A DNA stretch of 64,000 bases, from contig CAVUZA010000002.1 in the NCBI GenBank assembly GCA_963745915.1, positions 2,232,001-2,296,000 of the forward strand, read 5' to 3'. The DNA is from VRUE01 sp963745915 (GTDB taxonomy: Bacteria; Actinomycetota; Thermoleophilia; Solirubrobacterales; 70-9). The translations under genes and the position numbers were made by a program. This document shows, in pieces, positions 1 to 9,714 of this stretch. A model generated the notes under the pieces. It made no database searches and was not told where the DNA came from. It saw only the letters and a program-made list of their open reading frames with translations. Positions within the stretch are counted from its first letter, which is position 1, and each line of letters starts with the position of its first letter.

Positions 1-423
1 ACCGCGCCCGAGCAGCCGATGGAGCGGCGGCTGGCGAAGATCCACGCCGAGCTCTCGAAGCTGCTCGAGTGGCACGAGCCGGCGGCGATGGCGCTCGAGG
101 ACCTCTACTTCGGCAAGAACGTGCACTCGGCGATGGCGGTCGGCCGCGCCAGCGGCGCGGCGATGCTGGCCGCCGCCCAGCGCGGCGTGCGCTGCTTCAC
201 CTACACCCCGCAGGCGATCAAGATGGCGGTCTGCGGCTCCGGCGCCGCCGGCAAGCAGCAGGTGCAGCGCATGGTCGGCACCCTGCTCGGCCTGCCCGAG
301 CCGCCGACCCCCGACCACGCCGCCGACGCCCTCGCGGTCGCGATCTGCCACGGCGGCGCCGCCGGGCGCCTCGCCGCCGAGCAGGGCGCCTCCGAAGAGC
401 TCGCCGGGAGGCTGGCCGGATGA
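1..423 (+). CDS. ruvC: Crossover junction endodeoxyribonuclease RuvC (5'-truncated by window edge)
   Basis: RuvC resolves Holliday junctions together with RuvAB. The frame is open from base 1, so the gene starts before the window and only the C-terminal part is visible. It shows the RuvC signatures: a Glu in the ALEDLYFGKN segment, the SAMAVGRASGAAMLAA helix, a Y-x-P-x-x-I-K stretch, and the C-terminal HAADALAVAICH motif, which carries acidic metal-binding residues. The stop overlaps the ruvA start (ATGA), so the genes are translationally coupled in the usual ruvC-ruvA-ruvB order. Identification is firm; the true start is outside the window. Confidence 0.95.
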   Translation, partial: TAPEQPMERRLAKIHAELSKLLEWHEPAAMALEDLYFGKNVHSAMAVGRASGAAMLAAAQRGVRCFTYTPQAIKMAVCGSGAAGKQQVQRMVGTLLGLPEPPTPDHAADALAVAICHGGAAGRLAAEQGASEELAGRLAG

Positions 424-1016
424 TCGCCGCGGTGCGCGGCGAGGTGATGGTGCGCCGTCCCGACCACGTCGTCGTCGACGCCGGCGGCGTCGGCTACCGG
501 CTGGCGGTCTCGGCCGAGACGCTGAAGTCGGTGCCGGCCACAGGCCGCGAGGTCTTCCTGCACGCCGAGCTGATCCCGCGCGACGACGCCCTCTCCCTCT
601 TCGGCTTCTCCTCCGAGGAGGAGCGCGACCTCTTCGGCCAGCTGATCTCGGTCAGCGGCATCGGGCCCAAGGTGGCGCTGGCGGTGCTCTCGGGCGGGCC
701 GGTGCGCGAGCTGCTGCGGGCGATCGCCGCCGGCGACGCGAAGCGCTTCCAGGCCGTGCCGGGGATCGGCAAGCGGACCTCGGAGCGGATCATCGTCGAG
801 CTGCGCGAGAAGGTCGCCGGCGAGCTCGAGGAAGGCGTGGCGATCGCCGCCGCCGAAGGCGCCGACGCCCGCAACCTCGCCCGCGACGGCCTGGTCAACC
901 TCGGCTACGAGCTGGCCGAGGCCGAGCGGCTGCTCGAAGGGGTCGAGAGCGAGGACGCCGAGGAGCTGATCGCCGCCGCCCTGCGCAAGGCCGGCGGCGC
1001 CCGGAGCCGCTCGTGA
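420..1016 (+). CDS. ruvA: Holliday junction branch migration complex subunit RuvA
   Basis: A 198-aa protein of normal RuvA length. The N-terminus (MIAAVRGEV, then DAGGVGYRLAVS) is the OB-fold domain I. The middle has the two helix-hairpin-helix motifs (VSGIGPKVALAVL and VPGIGKRTSERIIVEL), and the C-terminus is the small domain III that contacts RuvB. RuvA binds four-way junctions and loads the RuvB motor. The ATG start overlaps the ruvC stop and the stop overlaps the GTG start of ruvB, so the three form one tight operon. Confidence 0.96.
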   Translation: MIAAVRGEVMVRRPDHVVVDAGGVGYRLAVSAETLKSVPATGREVFLHAELIPRDDALSLFGFSSEEERDLFGQLISVSGIGPKVALAVLSGGPVRELLRAIAAGDAKRFQAVPGIGKRTSERIIVELREKVAGELEEGVAIAAAEGADARNLARDGLVNLGYELAEAERLLEGVESEDAEELIAAALRKAGGARSRS

Positions 1017-2104
1017 GCGAGAAGCGGATCCGCACCCCGGGCGTCGGCGGGCCGCTGCCGCCCGGCGAGGGCGAGGAGGCCGGCTTCGAGGACGTCCGCG
1101 TCCACGACGCCCGCGCCGACGCGCCCGACGAGGACCTCGACCGCTCGCTGCGGCCGCGGACCCTGGCCGAGTTCGTCAACCAGGAACAGGTCACCGAGCA
1201 GCTGGCGATCTTCATCGAGGCGGCGCGGGGACGGGGCGAGCCGCTCGACCACGTCCTGCTCGCCGGGCCGCCGGGGCTGGGCAAGACCTCGCTGGCCCAC
1301 ATCGTCGCCGAGGAGATGGGCGTGCCGATGGTGCAGACCGCCGGCCCGGCGCTCGAGCGCAAGGCCGACGTCGCCTCCTTCCTCACCTCGCTGGAGCCCG
1401 GCAGCGTCTTCTTCGTCGACGAGATCCACCGCCTCGGGCGGGCCGTCGAGGAGACCCTCTACCCGGCGATGGAGGACGGCGAGCTGCCGGTCGTGCTCGG
1501 CCAGGGCGCCGGGGCGCGCACCGTCACCCTGCCGCTGCCGCCCTTCACCCTGATCGGCGCCACCACCCGCGCCGGCCTGCTGACCACGCCGCTGCGCGAC
1601 CGCTTCGGGCTCTCGCACCGGGTCGAGCACTACAGCCCCGCGCACCTGGGCGAGATCGTCTCGCGCTCGGCCGGCATCCTCGGGGTCGAGATCGACGCCG
1701 GCGGCGCCGAGACGATCGCCTCGCGCTCACGCGGCACGCCGCGGGTCGCCAACCGGCTGCTGAAGCGGGTGCGCGACTTCGCCCAGGTCAAGGACCGCGG
1801 CGCGATCGACGCCGAGGTGGCGGCGGCGGCGCTGGCGATGCTCGAGGTCGACGCCGGCGGCCTCGACCGCGCCGACCGCGCCCTGCTCGACACCGTGGCG
1901 AGCAAGTTCGGCGGCGGCCCGGTCGGGCTCTCGACCCTGGCCGTGGCGATCGGCGAGGAGGCCGACACGATCGAGGACGTACTCGAGCCGTACCTGCTGC
2001 AGCAGGGCCTGCTGAAGCGCACCCCACGGGGCCGCGTGATCACCCCGCGGGCCTACGATCACCTCGGTTTGCCGGTCCCCGATGGCGCAAGAAGCCTCTT
2101 CTAA
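1013..2104 (+). CDS. ruvB: Holliday junction branch migration helicase RuvB
   Basis: A 363-aa AAA+ ATPase that pumps DNA through RuvA-bound junctions. Walker A (GPPGLGKTS) lies near residues 85-93, Walker B plus neighbours (FFVDEIHRL) near 134-142, followed by sensor 1 (LIGATTRAG) and a C-terminal winged helix ending in the typical TPRGRVITPRAYDHLG segment. It is slightly longer than usual because of a Gly/Pro/acidic N-terminal extension of about 30 residues. The GTG start at 1013 overlaps the ruvA stop. Transcription probably ends or weakens after 2104. Confidence 0.97.
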   Translation: MSEKRIRTPGVGGPLPPGEGEEAGFEDVRVHDARADAPDEDLDRSLRPRTLAEFVNQEQVTEQLAIFIEAARGRGEPLDHVLLAGPPGLGKTSLAHIVAEEMGVPMVQTAGPALERKADVASFLTSLEPGSVFFVDEIHRLGRAVEETLYPAMEDGELPVVLGQGAGARTVTLPLPPFTLIGATTRAGLLTTPLRDRFGLSHRVEHYSPAHLGEIVSRSAGILGVEIDAGGAETIASRSRGTPRVANRLLKRVRDFAQVKDRGAIDAEVAAAALAMLEVDAGGLDRADRALLDTVASKFGGGPVGLSTLAVAIGEEADTIEDVLEPYLLQQGLLKRTPRGRVITPRAYDHLGLPVPDGARSLF

Positions 2105-2124
2105 AAGCGACTCTCAGTAACCTG

Positions 2125-2619
2125 GTGGCGTGCCGTTCTTCATCTGTCCCGAGCTGCGGCCACCGGGAGGTAAGCGCCGAGCGCACGGCGGGCTTCAGCT
2201 CGCGCCCGAAGGGCTGCTCGAAATGCGGCTTCGGTTTCGTCTTCGAGCTGCTCGACGACTACTACCCGGCGCCCAACGCGGCCTTCTTCGTCTGCGACCA
2301 GAAAGCACGGGTGATCGACGCCGGCCGCGGCAGCTACGAGCTGACCGGGCTCACCGACGAGGACGTGATCGGCCGCCCGGTGAAGGAAGTCCTCGGGCTG
2401 CAGTGGCGCGAGCCCGGCGAGGGCGGGCCGACCGCCGACACCGACGGCGACGGCGAGACCGACCCGATCGAGACCTCGCTCGAGTGGGGCGTGCGCTCGC
2501 TCGGCAAGCGCGTCTCGGTCAACGCCGAGGGCGACCTGCCGGCAGCGGCGGTCGCCGACGTCTTCCCCGCCTACGACGACGACGGCGGGCTGCTGATCGT
2601 CCTCACCCCGGACGACTGA
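2125..2619 (+). CDS. PAS-domain protein with probable N-terminal zinc ribbon (start probably frame-shifted)
   Basis: From about residue 50 on this looks like a small PAS sensor domain (AFFVCDQKARVIDAG, then YELTGLTDEDVIGRPVKEVLGL). Before it sits a Cys pair (GCSKCGFGF). Read from the GTG at 2125 the N-terminus is odd. In the neighbouring frame the GTG at 2130 gives MPFFICP, and removing one G near 2151 would join it to SCGHR, restoring a CPSC/CSKC zinc ribbon directly before the PAS domain. I therefore suspect a one-base error or mutation and a real start at 2130. Ligand and partner are unknown. It sits between ruvB and secDF on the same strand. Confidence 0.7.
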   Translation: MACRSSSVPSCGHREVSAERTAGFSSRPKGCSKCGFGFVFELLDDYYPAPNAAFFVCDQKARVIDAGRGSYELTGLTDEDVIGRPVKEVLGLQWREPGEGGPTADTDGDGETDPIETSLEWGVRSLGKRVSVNAEGDLPAAAVADVFPAYDDDGGLLIVLTPDD

Positions 2620-2664
2620 GGCGACGATGGGGGGAGGCGCAAACACCTATTCGTCCTGCTCTTC

Positions 2665-5574
2665 GTGCTCGGCCTGATCGGCGTCTCCGCCGTCGTCATC
2701 GCCAGCAAGGAAACCAAGCTCGGCCTCGACCTCAAGGGCGGCGTGCAGCTCGTCCTGCAGGGACGGCCGACGCCGCAGCAGCCGACGATCGACAACGCCT
2801 CGATCAGCCGCGCGGTCGACATCGTCCGCGAAGGCTGCGACGAACTCGGCGTCTCGGAGATCGAGGTCGCCCAGGTCGGCAGCGACCAGATCCAGGTCGG
2901 CATCCCCGGCGCGACCAGCGTCGGCAAGGCGACCGAGTGCGCGACCAAGCCGGCCCGCCTCTACTTCTTCGACTGGGAACCGAACCTGATCGGCCGCGAG
3001 AAGGTCATCGGCGGCCGCCCCGGCGCCGAACCGCCCCAGGAAACGATCGCCGAAGCGCAGAAAGAATGGGAAGACGCCGGCCGCACGACGACCCGCTTCC
3101 AGGACCAGCAGCTGCTCTTCGCCGGCGCCTACCCGACCGAGTACGCGGCGGCCAAGCTCGCCTCCGAACAGGAACTGGTCAAGGACTGCCCGGAATGCAG
3201 CCAGCCGACCACCTACTACCTCTTCGCCAAGGACAAAGAGCACACGACCCTGGCCGGCCCCGAGTTCACCAGGGAAGACCTCTACATCCGGCCGAGCGGC
3301 AAAAAGCGGCCCAAGGACGCGGGCACCGTGGTCGAGGTGCCGCAGGGGACGGTCGTCGTCTCCGAAAGGCCGAGCGACCGCCGCGGCCAGACGATCGAGA
3401 ACGCCGAGCCGGGCTGGTTCGCGCTGCGCGACCGGCCGGCGCTCTCAGGCACCGAAATCACCCGGCCCAAGCAGGAAACCGACGAACTCGGGCAGCCCAA
3501 CGTCACCTTCGGCTTCACCGGCGACGGCCGCAAGGCCTTCCAGGAAGTCACCCGCCAGATCGCCCAGCGCGGCGCCGCGAGCTCGATCGGGCCGAGCACC
3601 GAACAGTCGGCCGAAGAACGCTCCGGCCACTTCGCCGTCGTCCTCGACAACGAAGTCAAGACCCGGCCGATCATCAACTACGCCCAGAACCCGGACGGCA
3701 TCGACGGCCGCCAGGGGGCGCAGATCTCGGGCGGCTTCACCAGCATCTCCGACGCCCAGGAACTGGCCAGCTTCCTGCAGCGCGGCGCGCTGCCGATCAA
3801 CCTCAACCTGATCAGCCAGACCCAGGTCTCGGCGACCCTCGGCGAACAGGCGCTCGACGCCGGGATCAAGGCCGGCATCGTCGGCCTCGCCCTGGTGATC
3901 ATCTTCCTGCTCGTCTTCTACCGCTTCCTCGGCCTGATCGCCTCGCTGGCGCTGGGCGCCTACGGGGTGATCTTCTTCGCCCTGATCAAACTGATCCCGG
4001 TCACCCTGACCCTGCCGGGGATCGCCGGGCTGGTGCTGACGATCGGCGTCGCCGCCGACTCCAACATCGTCATCTTCGAGCGAATAAAGGAGGAGGTGCG
4101 CGCCGGGCGCTCGATGTCGGCGGCGATCGCGGCCGGCTACCGGCGCGGGATCAGCACGATCATCGACGCCAACGTCGTCACCCTGCTGACCGCCTTCGTC
4201 CTCTTCGTGCTGGCCACGGCGGGGGTCAAGGGCTTCGCCTTCGTCCTCGGCGTCGGCACGATCGTCTCGCTGCTGACCGCGGTCGTCTTCACCCAGGCGC
4301 TGCTCGGCTCGATGAGCCGCTCGCGCCTGCTGCGCTCGCCCAGCGCGCTCGGCGCCGGCAGCCCGCGGGCGCGCTGGCACTTCAACTTCATGGGCGCCAG
4401 CCGCTGGTTCTTCTCGATGTCGGGCGTGATCCTGCTCGTCGGCGGCCTGGCGCTGGCCACCAAGCAGCTCAACTTCGGCATCGACTTCGAGTCCGGCACC
4501 CGGGTCGAGGTGGCGCTGAAGAAGGGCACCGACGAGGACGGGGTGCGCACCGTGCTCGAGGCGGCCGGCGTCTCCGGCGCCGAGATTCAGCGCGAGACCA
4601 ACCCGGGGCTGGGCGAAAACGTCTTCCTGATCCAGTCCAAGACGCTGAAGCCGAACCAGATCAACGAGATGCAGAAGGAGCTCGAAGGCGAATACGGGAT
4701 CGTCGCCAACGGCTTCGACAGCACCAGCGTCGGCCCGACCTTCGGCACCACGGTGGCCAACAGCGCCCGCAACGCGCTGATCTTCTCGCTGCTGATCATC
4801 TGCGCCTACATCGCCTTCCGCTTCGACCCGAAATTCGCCGTGCCGGTGCTGATCGCGATCTTCCACGACATCCTGATCACCGCCGGCATCTACTCCCTGA
4901 CCGGGAGGGAGGTGACCAGCGGCACGGTCGCCGCCTTCCTCACCATCCTCGGCTACTCGCTCTACGACACGATCATCGTCTTCGACCGAATACGCGAGAA
5001 CGTGCCGCGCATGCCGCGGGCGGCCTTCTCGCAGATCGTCAACCGCTCGATGAGCGAGGTCCTGACCCGCTCGCTGGCGACCACCTTCTCGACCCTGCTC
5101 GGCGTCGTCTCGCTGCTCGTCTTCGGCGGCGCCACCCTGCAGGACTTCGCCTTCGCGATGCTGATCGGGATCCTCTCCGGCACCTACTCCTCGATCTTCA
5201 TCGCCTCGCCGGTGCTGACCGCCTGGAAGGAACGCGAGCCCGCCTTCGCCCGCCGCCGCGAGCGGATCGCCGCGGTCGAGGGCACGGTGCCCGCCTTCGC
5301 CGACGAGATCGAGATCGCCAAGCTCGAGGAGGAGGACGGCGAGGCGAGCGACGCCGAGCTCGAGCGCGAGATCGCCGCCGAGCCCGCCGCGCAGCCGAAG
5401 GCCAGCGCCGTCGCCACCGCCGAGCCGGAGGCCGAGGCCGAGGCCGACGGCGGCGACCCGAAGCGCAACGGCGAGCCGCCCGCGGTCGACCCCGCGGAGG
5501 CCGCCCGCCGCGAGCGCAACGAGCGCCGCCGCGAACGCCGCCAGCAACGTCGCAAGCACGGGAGGAAGCGCTGA
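2665..5574 (+). CDS. secDF: Fused protein translocase SecD-SecF
   Basis: A single 969-aa chain covers both Sec accessory subunits, which use the proton gradient to help pull secreted proteins through SecYEG. The SecD half has the LGLDLKGGVQLV motif near the start, a large periplasmic P1 region, and the TM4-6 block (GIAGLVLTIGVAADSNIVIFERIKEE). The SecF half begins near residue 575 (NFGIDFESGTRVEV) and has the matching GYSLYDTIIVFDRIRE block. The C-terminus is a long acidic then Arg-rich cytosolic tail. The GTG at 2665 cuts into the first membrane helix. The upstream in-frame codons RRKHLFVLLFVLG look native, and an ATG at 2627 lies one base out of frame across a G run, so the start is probably wrong by an indel. 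Confidence 0.93.
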   Translation: MLGLIGVSAVVIASKETKLGLDLKGGVQLVLQGRPTPQQPTIDNASISRAVDIVREGCDELGVSEIEVAQVGSDQIQVGIPGATSVGKATECATKPARLYFFDWEPNLIGREKVIGGRPGAEPPQETIAEAQKEWEDAGRTTTRFQDQQLLFAGAYPTEYAAAKLASEQELVKDCPECSQPTTYYLFAKDKEHTTLAGPEFTREDLYIRPSGKKRPKDAGTVVEVPQGTVVVSERPSDRRGQTIENAEPGWFALRDRPALSGTEITRPKQETDELGQPNVTFGFTGDGRKAFQEVTRQIAQRGAASSIGPSTEQSAEERSGHFAVVLDNEVKTRPIINYAQNPDGIDGRQGAQISGGFTSISDAQELASFLQRGALPINLNLISQTQVSATLGEQALDAGIKAGIVGLALVIIFLLVFYRFLGLIASLALGAYGVIFFALIKLIPVTLTLPGIAGLVLTIGVAADSNIVIFERIKEEVRAGRSMSAAIAAGYRRGISTIIDANVVTLLTAFVLFVLATAGVKGFAFVLGVGTIVSLLTAVVFTQALLGSMSRSRLLRSPSALGAGSPRARWHFNFMGASRWFFSMSGVILLVGGLALATKQLNFGIDFESGTRVEVALKKGTDEDGVRTVLEAAGVSGAEIQRETNPGLGENVFLIQSKTLKPNQINEMQKELEGEYGIVANGFDSTSVGPTFGTTVANSARNALIFSLLIICAYIAFRFDPKFAVPVLIAIFHDILITAGIYSLTGREVTSGTVAAFLTILGYSLYDTIIVFDRIRENVPRMPRAAFSQIVNRSMSEVLTRSLATTFSTLLGVVSLLVFGGATLQDFAFAMLIGILSGTYSSIFIASPVLTAWKEREPAFARRRERIAAVEGTVPAFADEIEIAKLEEEDGEASDAELEREIAAEPAAQPKASAVATAEPEAEAEADGGDPKRNGEPPAVDPAEAARRERNERRRERRQQRRKHGRKR

Positions 5575-5843
5575 TGGCCCTACTCGTCTGGTTCACGATC
5601 GGCATCGCCCTCTGGCACTTCACCGTCTTCCTGCCCGACCGCTTCTGGCAGGGCATCGTCGGCGCCTTCCTCGGCTCGACGATCGGCGCCGTCCTCTTCG
5701 GCCTCGCGATCGAGGTCGCCAGCGGCAAAGGCCTCGGCGAGACCGACATCCTCACCGCCCTGACCGCGGTCCCCGGCGTCGCCATCGGCCTCGCCGTCGT
5801 CTGGGCGATCGGCGTGCGCGAAGAGTCCGCCGCGGCGGAGTAG
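5574..5843 (+). CDS. Small conserved membrane protein, function unknown
   Basis: An 89-aa hydrophobic protein whose ATG overlaps the secDF stop (ATGA), so it is translationally coupled to the translocase. I see three likely membrane segments: an N-terminal one (LLVWFTIGIALWHFTVFL), a Gly-rich middle one (GIVGAFLGSTIGAVLFGLAI) and a C-terminal one (AVPGVAIGLAVVWAIGV). No catalytic motif is visible and I do not recognise a named family. The coupling suggests a role near the Sec machinery or the envelope, but that is inference. A 53-bp palindrome follows 16 bp after the stop. Confidence 0.75.
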   Translation: MALLVWFTIGIALWHFTVFLPDRFWQGIVGAFLGSTIGAVLFGLAIEVASGKGLGETDILTALTAVPGVAIGLAVVWAIGVREESAAAE

Positions 5844-5859
5844 CGCGGGCCGCCTCTGG

Positions 5860-5912
5860 CCGAACTGCATCAAATTCCAGCTCTGCCGGAGCTGGAATTT
5901 GATGCAGTTCGG
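5860..5912. repeat. 53-bp perfect palindrome, family 1 copy A
   Basis: Two 24-nt arms (5860-5883 and 5889-5912) are exact reverse complements around a 5-nt loop. Each arm begins or ends with CCG/CGG and contains an AT-rich CAAATTCC core unlike the surrounding DNA. The same arms recur at 41790-41842. It lies between the secDF unit and ilvE, just before the ilvE -10 box. There is no T tract, so it is not a classical intrinsic terminator. It could be an I-shaped terminator or a REP-like element. Confidence 0.9.
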
Positions 5913-5920
5913 GGATCGGG

Positions 5921-5926
5921 CATACT
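5921..5926 (+). promoter_or_regulatory. Possible -10 box of ilvE
   Basis: CATACT stands 9 nt before the ilvE ATG, right after the palindrome. No Shine-Dalgarno sequence is obvious, so the mRNA may be leaderless or nearly so. Confidence 0.4.
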
Positions 5927-5935
5927 TCCGGGGCG

Positions 5936-6886
5936 ATGGAGACCGCCGACTGGATCTGGCAGAACGGGGAGTTCGTCGCCTGGGACGAGGCGAAGACCCA
6001 CGTGCTCAGCCACGGGCTGCACTACGGCTCGGGGGTCTTCGAGGGCGTGCGCGCCTATGAGACCGAGCGCGGGCCGGCGGTCTTCCGCCATCACGACCAC
6101 CTCGAGCGGCTGGCCAAGTCGGCCGAGCTCTACTACCTGGAGCTGCCCTACTCGAGCGAGGAGATCGCCGCCGCCACCCGCGAGCTGATCCGCCGCAACG
6201 GGCTCGGCTCCTGCTACATCCGGCCGCTCGCCTACCGCGGCTACGGCAACCTCGGCCTCTACGCCACCGACGCCCCGATCGACGTGATCGTCGCCGCCTT
6301 CCCCTGGGGCGTCTACCTCGGCGAGGAGGGGGCGAAACACGGCATCCGCGCGGCGGTCTCCTCCTGGCGGGCGCTCTCCGGCGAGAGCCTGATCCCGCAC
6401 GCCAAGGCGGCCGGCCAGTACCTCAACTCGATCCTGGCCAAGACCGAGGCGCAGAAGGCGGGCTACGAAGAGGCGATCCTGCTCGACCAGCACGGCCACG
6501 TCTCCGAGGGCTCGGGCGAGAACGTCTTCGTCATCCGCGAGGGGGTGCTGATCACCCCCGGCCACACCAACGCGATCCTCGACGGGATCACCCGCGCCTC
6601 GGTGGTGCAGATCGCCACCGACCTCGGCTACCGGGTCGAAGAGCGCGACATCGCCCGCGCCGAGCTCTACCTCGCCGACGAGATCTTCCTCACCGGCACC
6701 GCCGCCGAGCTGGTCCCCGTGCGCGAGATCGACAACCACACGATCGGCGAGCCGGGCGAGGTCACCCGGGTGATCCAGAAGAAGCTCGACGACGCCCTGC
6801 ACGGCCGCGCCGAGGAGTACCTCGAGTGGCTCGACTTCGTCGAGGCGCCGAGCGGCGCGGAGCAACCGAGTAAGGTCAGCTCCTGA
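5936..6886 (+). CDS. ilvE: Branched-chain amino acid aminotransferase
   Basis: A 316-aa class IV PLP aminotransferase making or degrading leucine, isoleucine and valine with glutamate/2-oxoglutarate. Visible features are the N-terminal HVLSHGLHYGSGVFEGVRAY block, the PLP lysine (HAKAAGQYLNS, about Lys157), the SEGSGENVFVI motif and the C-terminal ADEIFLTGTAAELVPV signature. Length is normal. The gene precedes cimA, which makes citramalate for isoleucine, so the pair forms a small branched-chain unit. A 15-codon ATG frame overlaps the stop. Confidence 0.95.
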   Translation: METADWIWQNGEFVAWDEAKTHVLSHGLHYGSGVFEGVRAYETERGPAVFRHHDHLERLAKSAELYYLELPYSSEEIAAATRELIRRNGLGSCYIRPLAYRGYGNLGLYATDAPIDVIVAAFPWGVYLGEEGAKHGIRAAVSSWRALSGESLIPHAKAAGQYLNSILAKTEAQKAGYEEAILLDQHGHVSEGSGENVFVIREGVLITPGHTNAILDGITRASVVQIATDLGYRVEERDIARAELYLADEIFLTGTAAELVPVREIDNHTIGEPGEVTRVIQKKLDDALHGRAEEYLEWLDFVEAPSGAEQPSKVSS

Positions 6887-6933
6887 TGTTCCTGCCTTTC
6901 GGGCCAATCGGGCGAATTACCGCAGCCGCCTAG
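6886..6933 (+). other. Possible leader peptide and hairpin upstream of cimA
   Basis: An ATG overlapping the ilvE stop opens a 15-codon frame (MFLPFGPIGRITAAA) containing one Leu and two Ile codons. Its stop lies inside a hairpin (CAGCCGC, loop, GCGGCTG, 6921-6937). This could be an attenuator-type leader for cimA, but Leu/Ile codons are too few to be convincing and no antiterminator fold was established. Confidence 0.2.
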
Positions 6934-7008
6934 CGGCTGGCGCGGCGACGCCGTGCGAGCGGGCCTGCAGGCCCTCGCCCCGATCCCTCGAATCCCCGAA
7001 AGGCACAG

Positions 7009-8560
<1,552 letters not shown>

Positions 8561-8583
<23 letters not shown>

Positions 8584-8613
8584 ACATAGGTCAACAAATA
8601 GGCCCGTCGGCGG
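8561..8613. repeat. 53-bp palindrome, family 2 copy A, spanning the cimA/aminotransferase junction
   Basis: The outer 15-nt arms (CCGCCGACGGGCCTA and its complement at 8599-8613) are perfect. The inner arms pair imperfectly around ACATAGG. The element supplies both the cimA stop and the GTG/TTG start of the following gene. Its outer arm matches the palindrome at 31101-31153, with a different core and the same 53-bp length. Confidence 0.8.
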
Positions 8614-9714
8614 AGATCCCCCTGGCCAAGCCCGAGATCGGCGCCCGCGAGGAGCAGCTGGCGCTCGAGGTGCTGCGCTCCGGGCGGCTCTCGCTGGGGC
8701 CGATGGGCGAGCGCTTCGAGCGCGCCTTCGCCGAGTGGCTCGGGGTCGCCGACGCGGTCGCCGTCTCCAGCGGCACCACGGCGCTGCACCTCGGCGTGCG
8801 GGCCCTGGGCTGGGGCCCCGGCGACGAGGTCCTGACCAGCCCCTTCAGCTTCGTCGCCTCGGCCAACTGCCTGCTCTACGAGGGCGCCCGGCCGGTCTTC
8901 TGCGACGTCGACCCCGAGACCCTCAACCTCGACCCCGCGGCGGCCGCCGCGGCGCTCGGCGAGCGCACCGTCGGCGTCCTGCCGGTCCATATCTTCGGCT
9001 ACCCGGCGGCGATGCCGGAGCTCGAGCAGCTGGCGGCGCGGCGCGGCCTCGGCCTGCTCGAGGACGCCTGCGAGGCGCTCGGCGCGAGCGACGCCGAGGG
9101 CCGCGGCGTCGGCGCCCGCGGCAACCTGGCGACCTTCGCCTTCTACGCCAACAAGCAGCTGACCACGGGGGAGGGCGGGATGATCGTCCCCCGCAACGCC
9201 GCCGACGCGGCGCGGCTGCGCAGCGAGCGCAACCAGGGCCGGGCCGCCGACATGGGCTGGCTCGACCACGGCGGGCTCGGCTTCAACTACCGGCTCTCCG
9301 ACCTCGCCGCGGCGCTCGGCGTCGCCCAGGCTGGAGAAGCTCGACGCGATGCTCGCCGAGCGGCGGCGGGTCGCGGCGCTGTACGAGGCGGGGCTGGCCG
9401 GCGTCGAGGGCGTCGCCACGCCGTCGCCCGGGCGCGGCGCCGAGCGCCGCAGCTGGTTCGTCTACCCGGTGCGGCTGGGGGAGGGGATTGACCGCGACGC
9501 GATCGTCGCCGCCCTCGCCGGGCGCGGCGTCGCCAGCAAGGCCTACCTGCCCTGCATCCACCTCTTCCCGCACCTGCGCGAGCTCGGCTACCGCGAGGGC
9601 CAGTTCCCGGTCGCCGAAGCGGCCTCGGCTCGCTCACTGGCGCTGCCCTTCTTCCCGGCGATGGGCGAGGCCGACGTCGCCCGGGTGTGCGAGGCTCTGG
9701 CCGCCTCGATCTGA
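8580..9714 (+). pseudogene. DegT/DnrJ/EryC1-family PLP aminotransferase, frame-disrupted near 9330
   Basis: Sugar-type aminotransferase. The first frame (GTG 8580, after MVNIGQQIGPSA from the palindrome) has IPLAKPEIG, SLGPMGERFERAFA, AVSSGTTALHLGVRA, the EDACEALGA motif and FYANKQLTTGEGGM with the PLP lysine. Near 9327-9330 one extra base breaks the frame. The second frame continues with LEKLDAMLAERRRVAALYE through to the stop shared with the argH start. Deleting one G restores a full-length protein of about 378 aa. Its substrate is not evident from sequence. I favour an assembly indel over true decay, because both parts remain well conserved. Confidence 0.85.

Noticed and set aside
3445..5559. 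A 704-codon open frame on the minus strand opposite secDF
   Set aside because: Its protein is low-complexity Asp/Glu/Arg/Gly/Val sequence typical of antisense frames in GC-rich genes; the plus strand encodes clear SecD-SecF.
2130..5573. A very long plus-strand frame running from the PAS gene through secDF
   Set aside because: Arg/Pro/Gly-rich with no domain. Only its first codons (possible PAS start) and its last 89 codons (the small membrane protein) look real.
5860..5912. Calling the 53-bp palindromes classical intrinsic terminators
   Set aside because: No T run follows, one copy lies inside a gene, and one sequence is repeated exactly, which ordinary terminators are not.
6886..6937. A branched-chain attenuator or T-box upstream of cimA
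   Set aside because: Only a 15-codon frame with three relevant codons and one short hairpin; no T-box consensus or alternative folds. Kept only as a weak feature.
9327..9335. Programmed ribosomal frameshifting in the DegT gene (and the similar sites in proC and pgeF)
   Set aside because: No slippery heptamer, stop codon or shared motif at the sites, and the needed shifts differ in direction. Indel errors explain them better.
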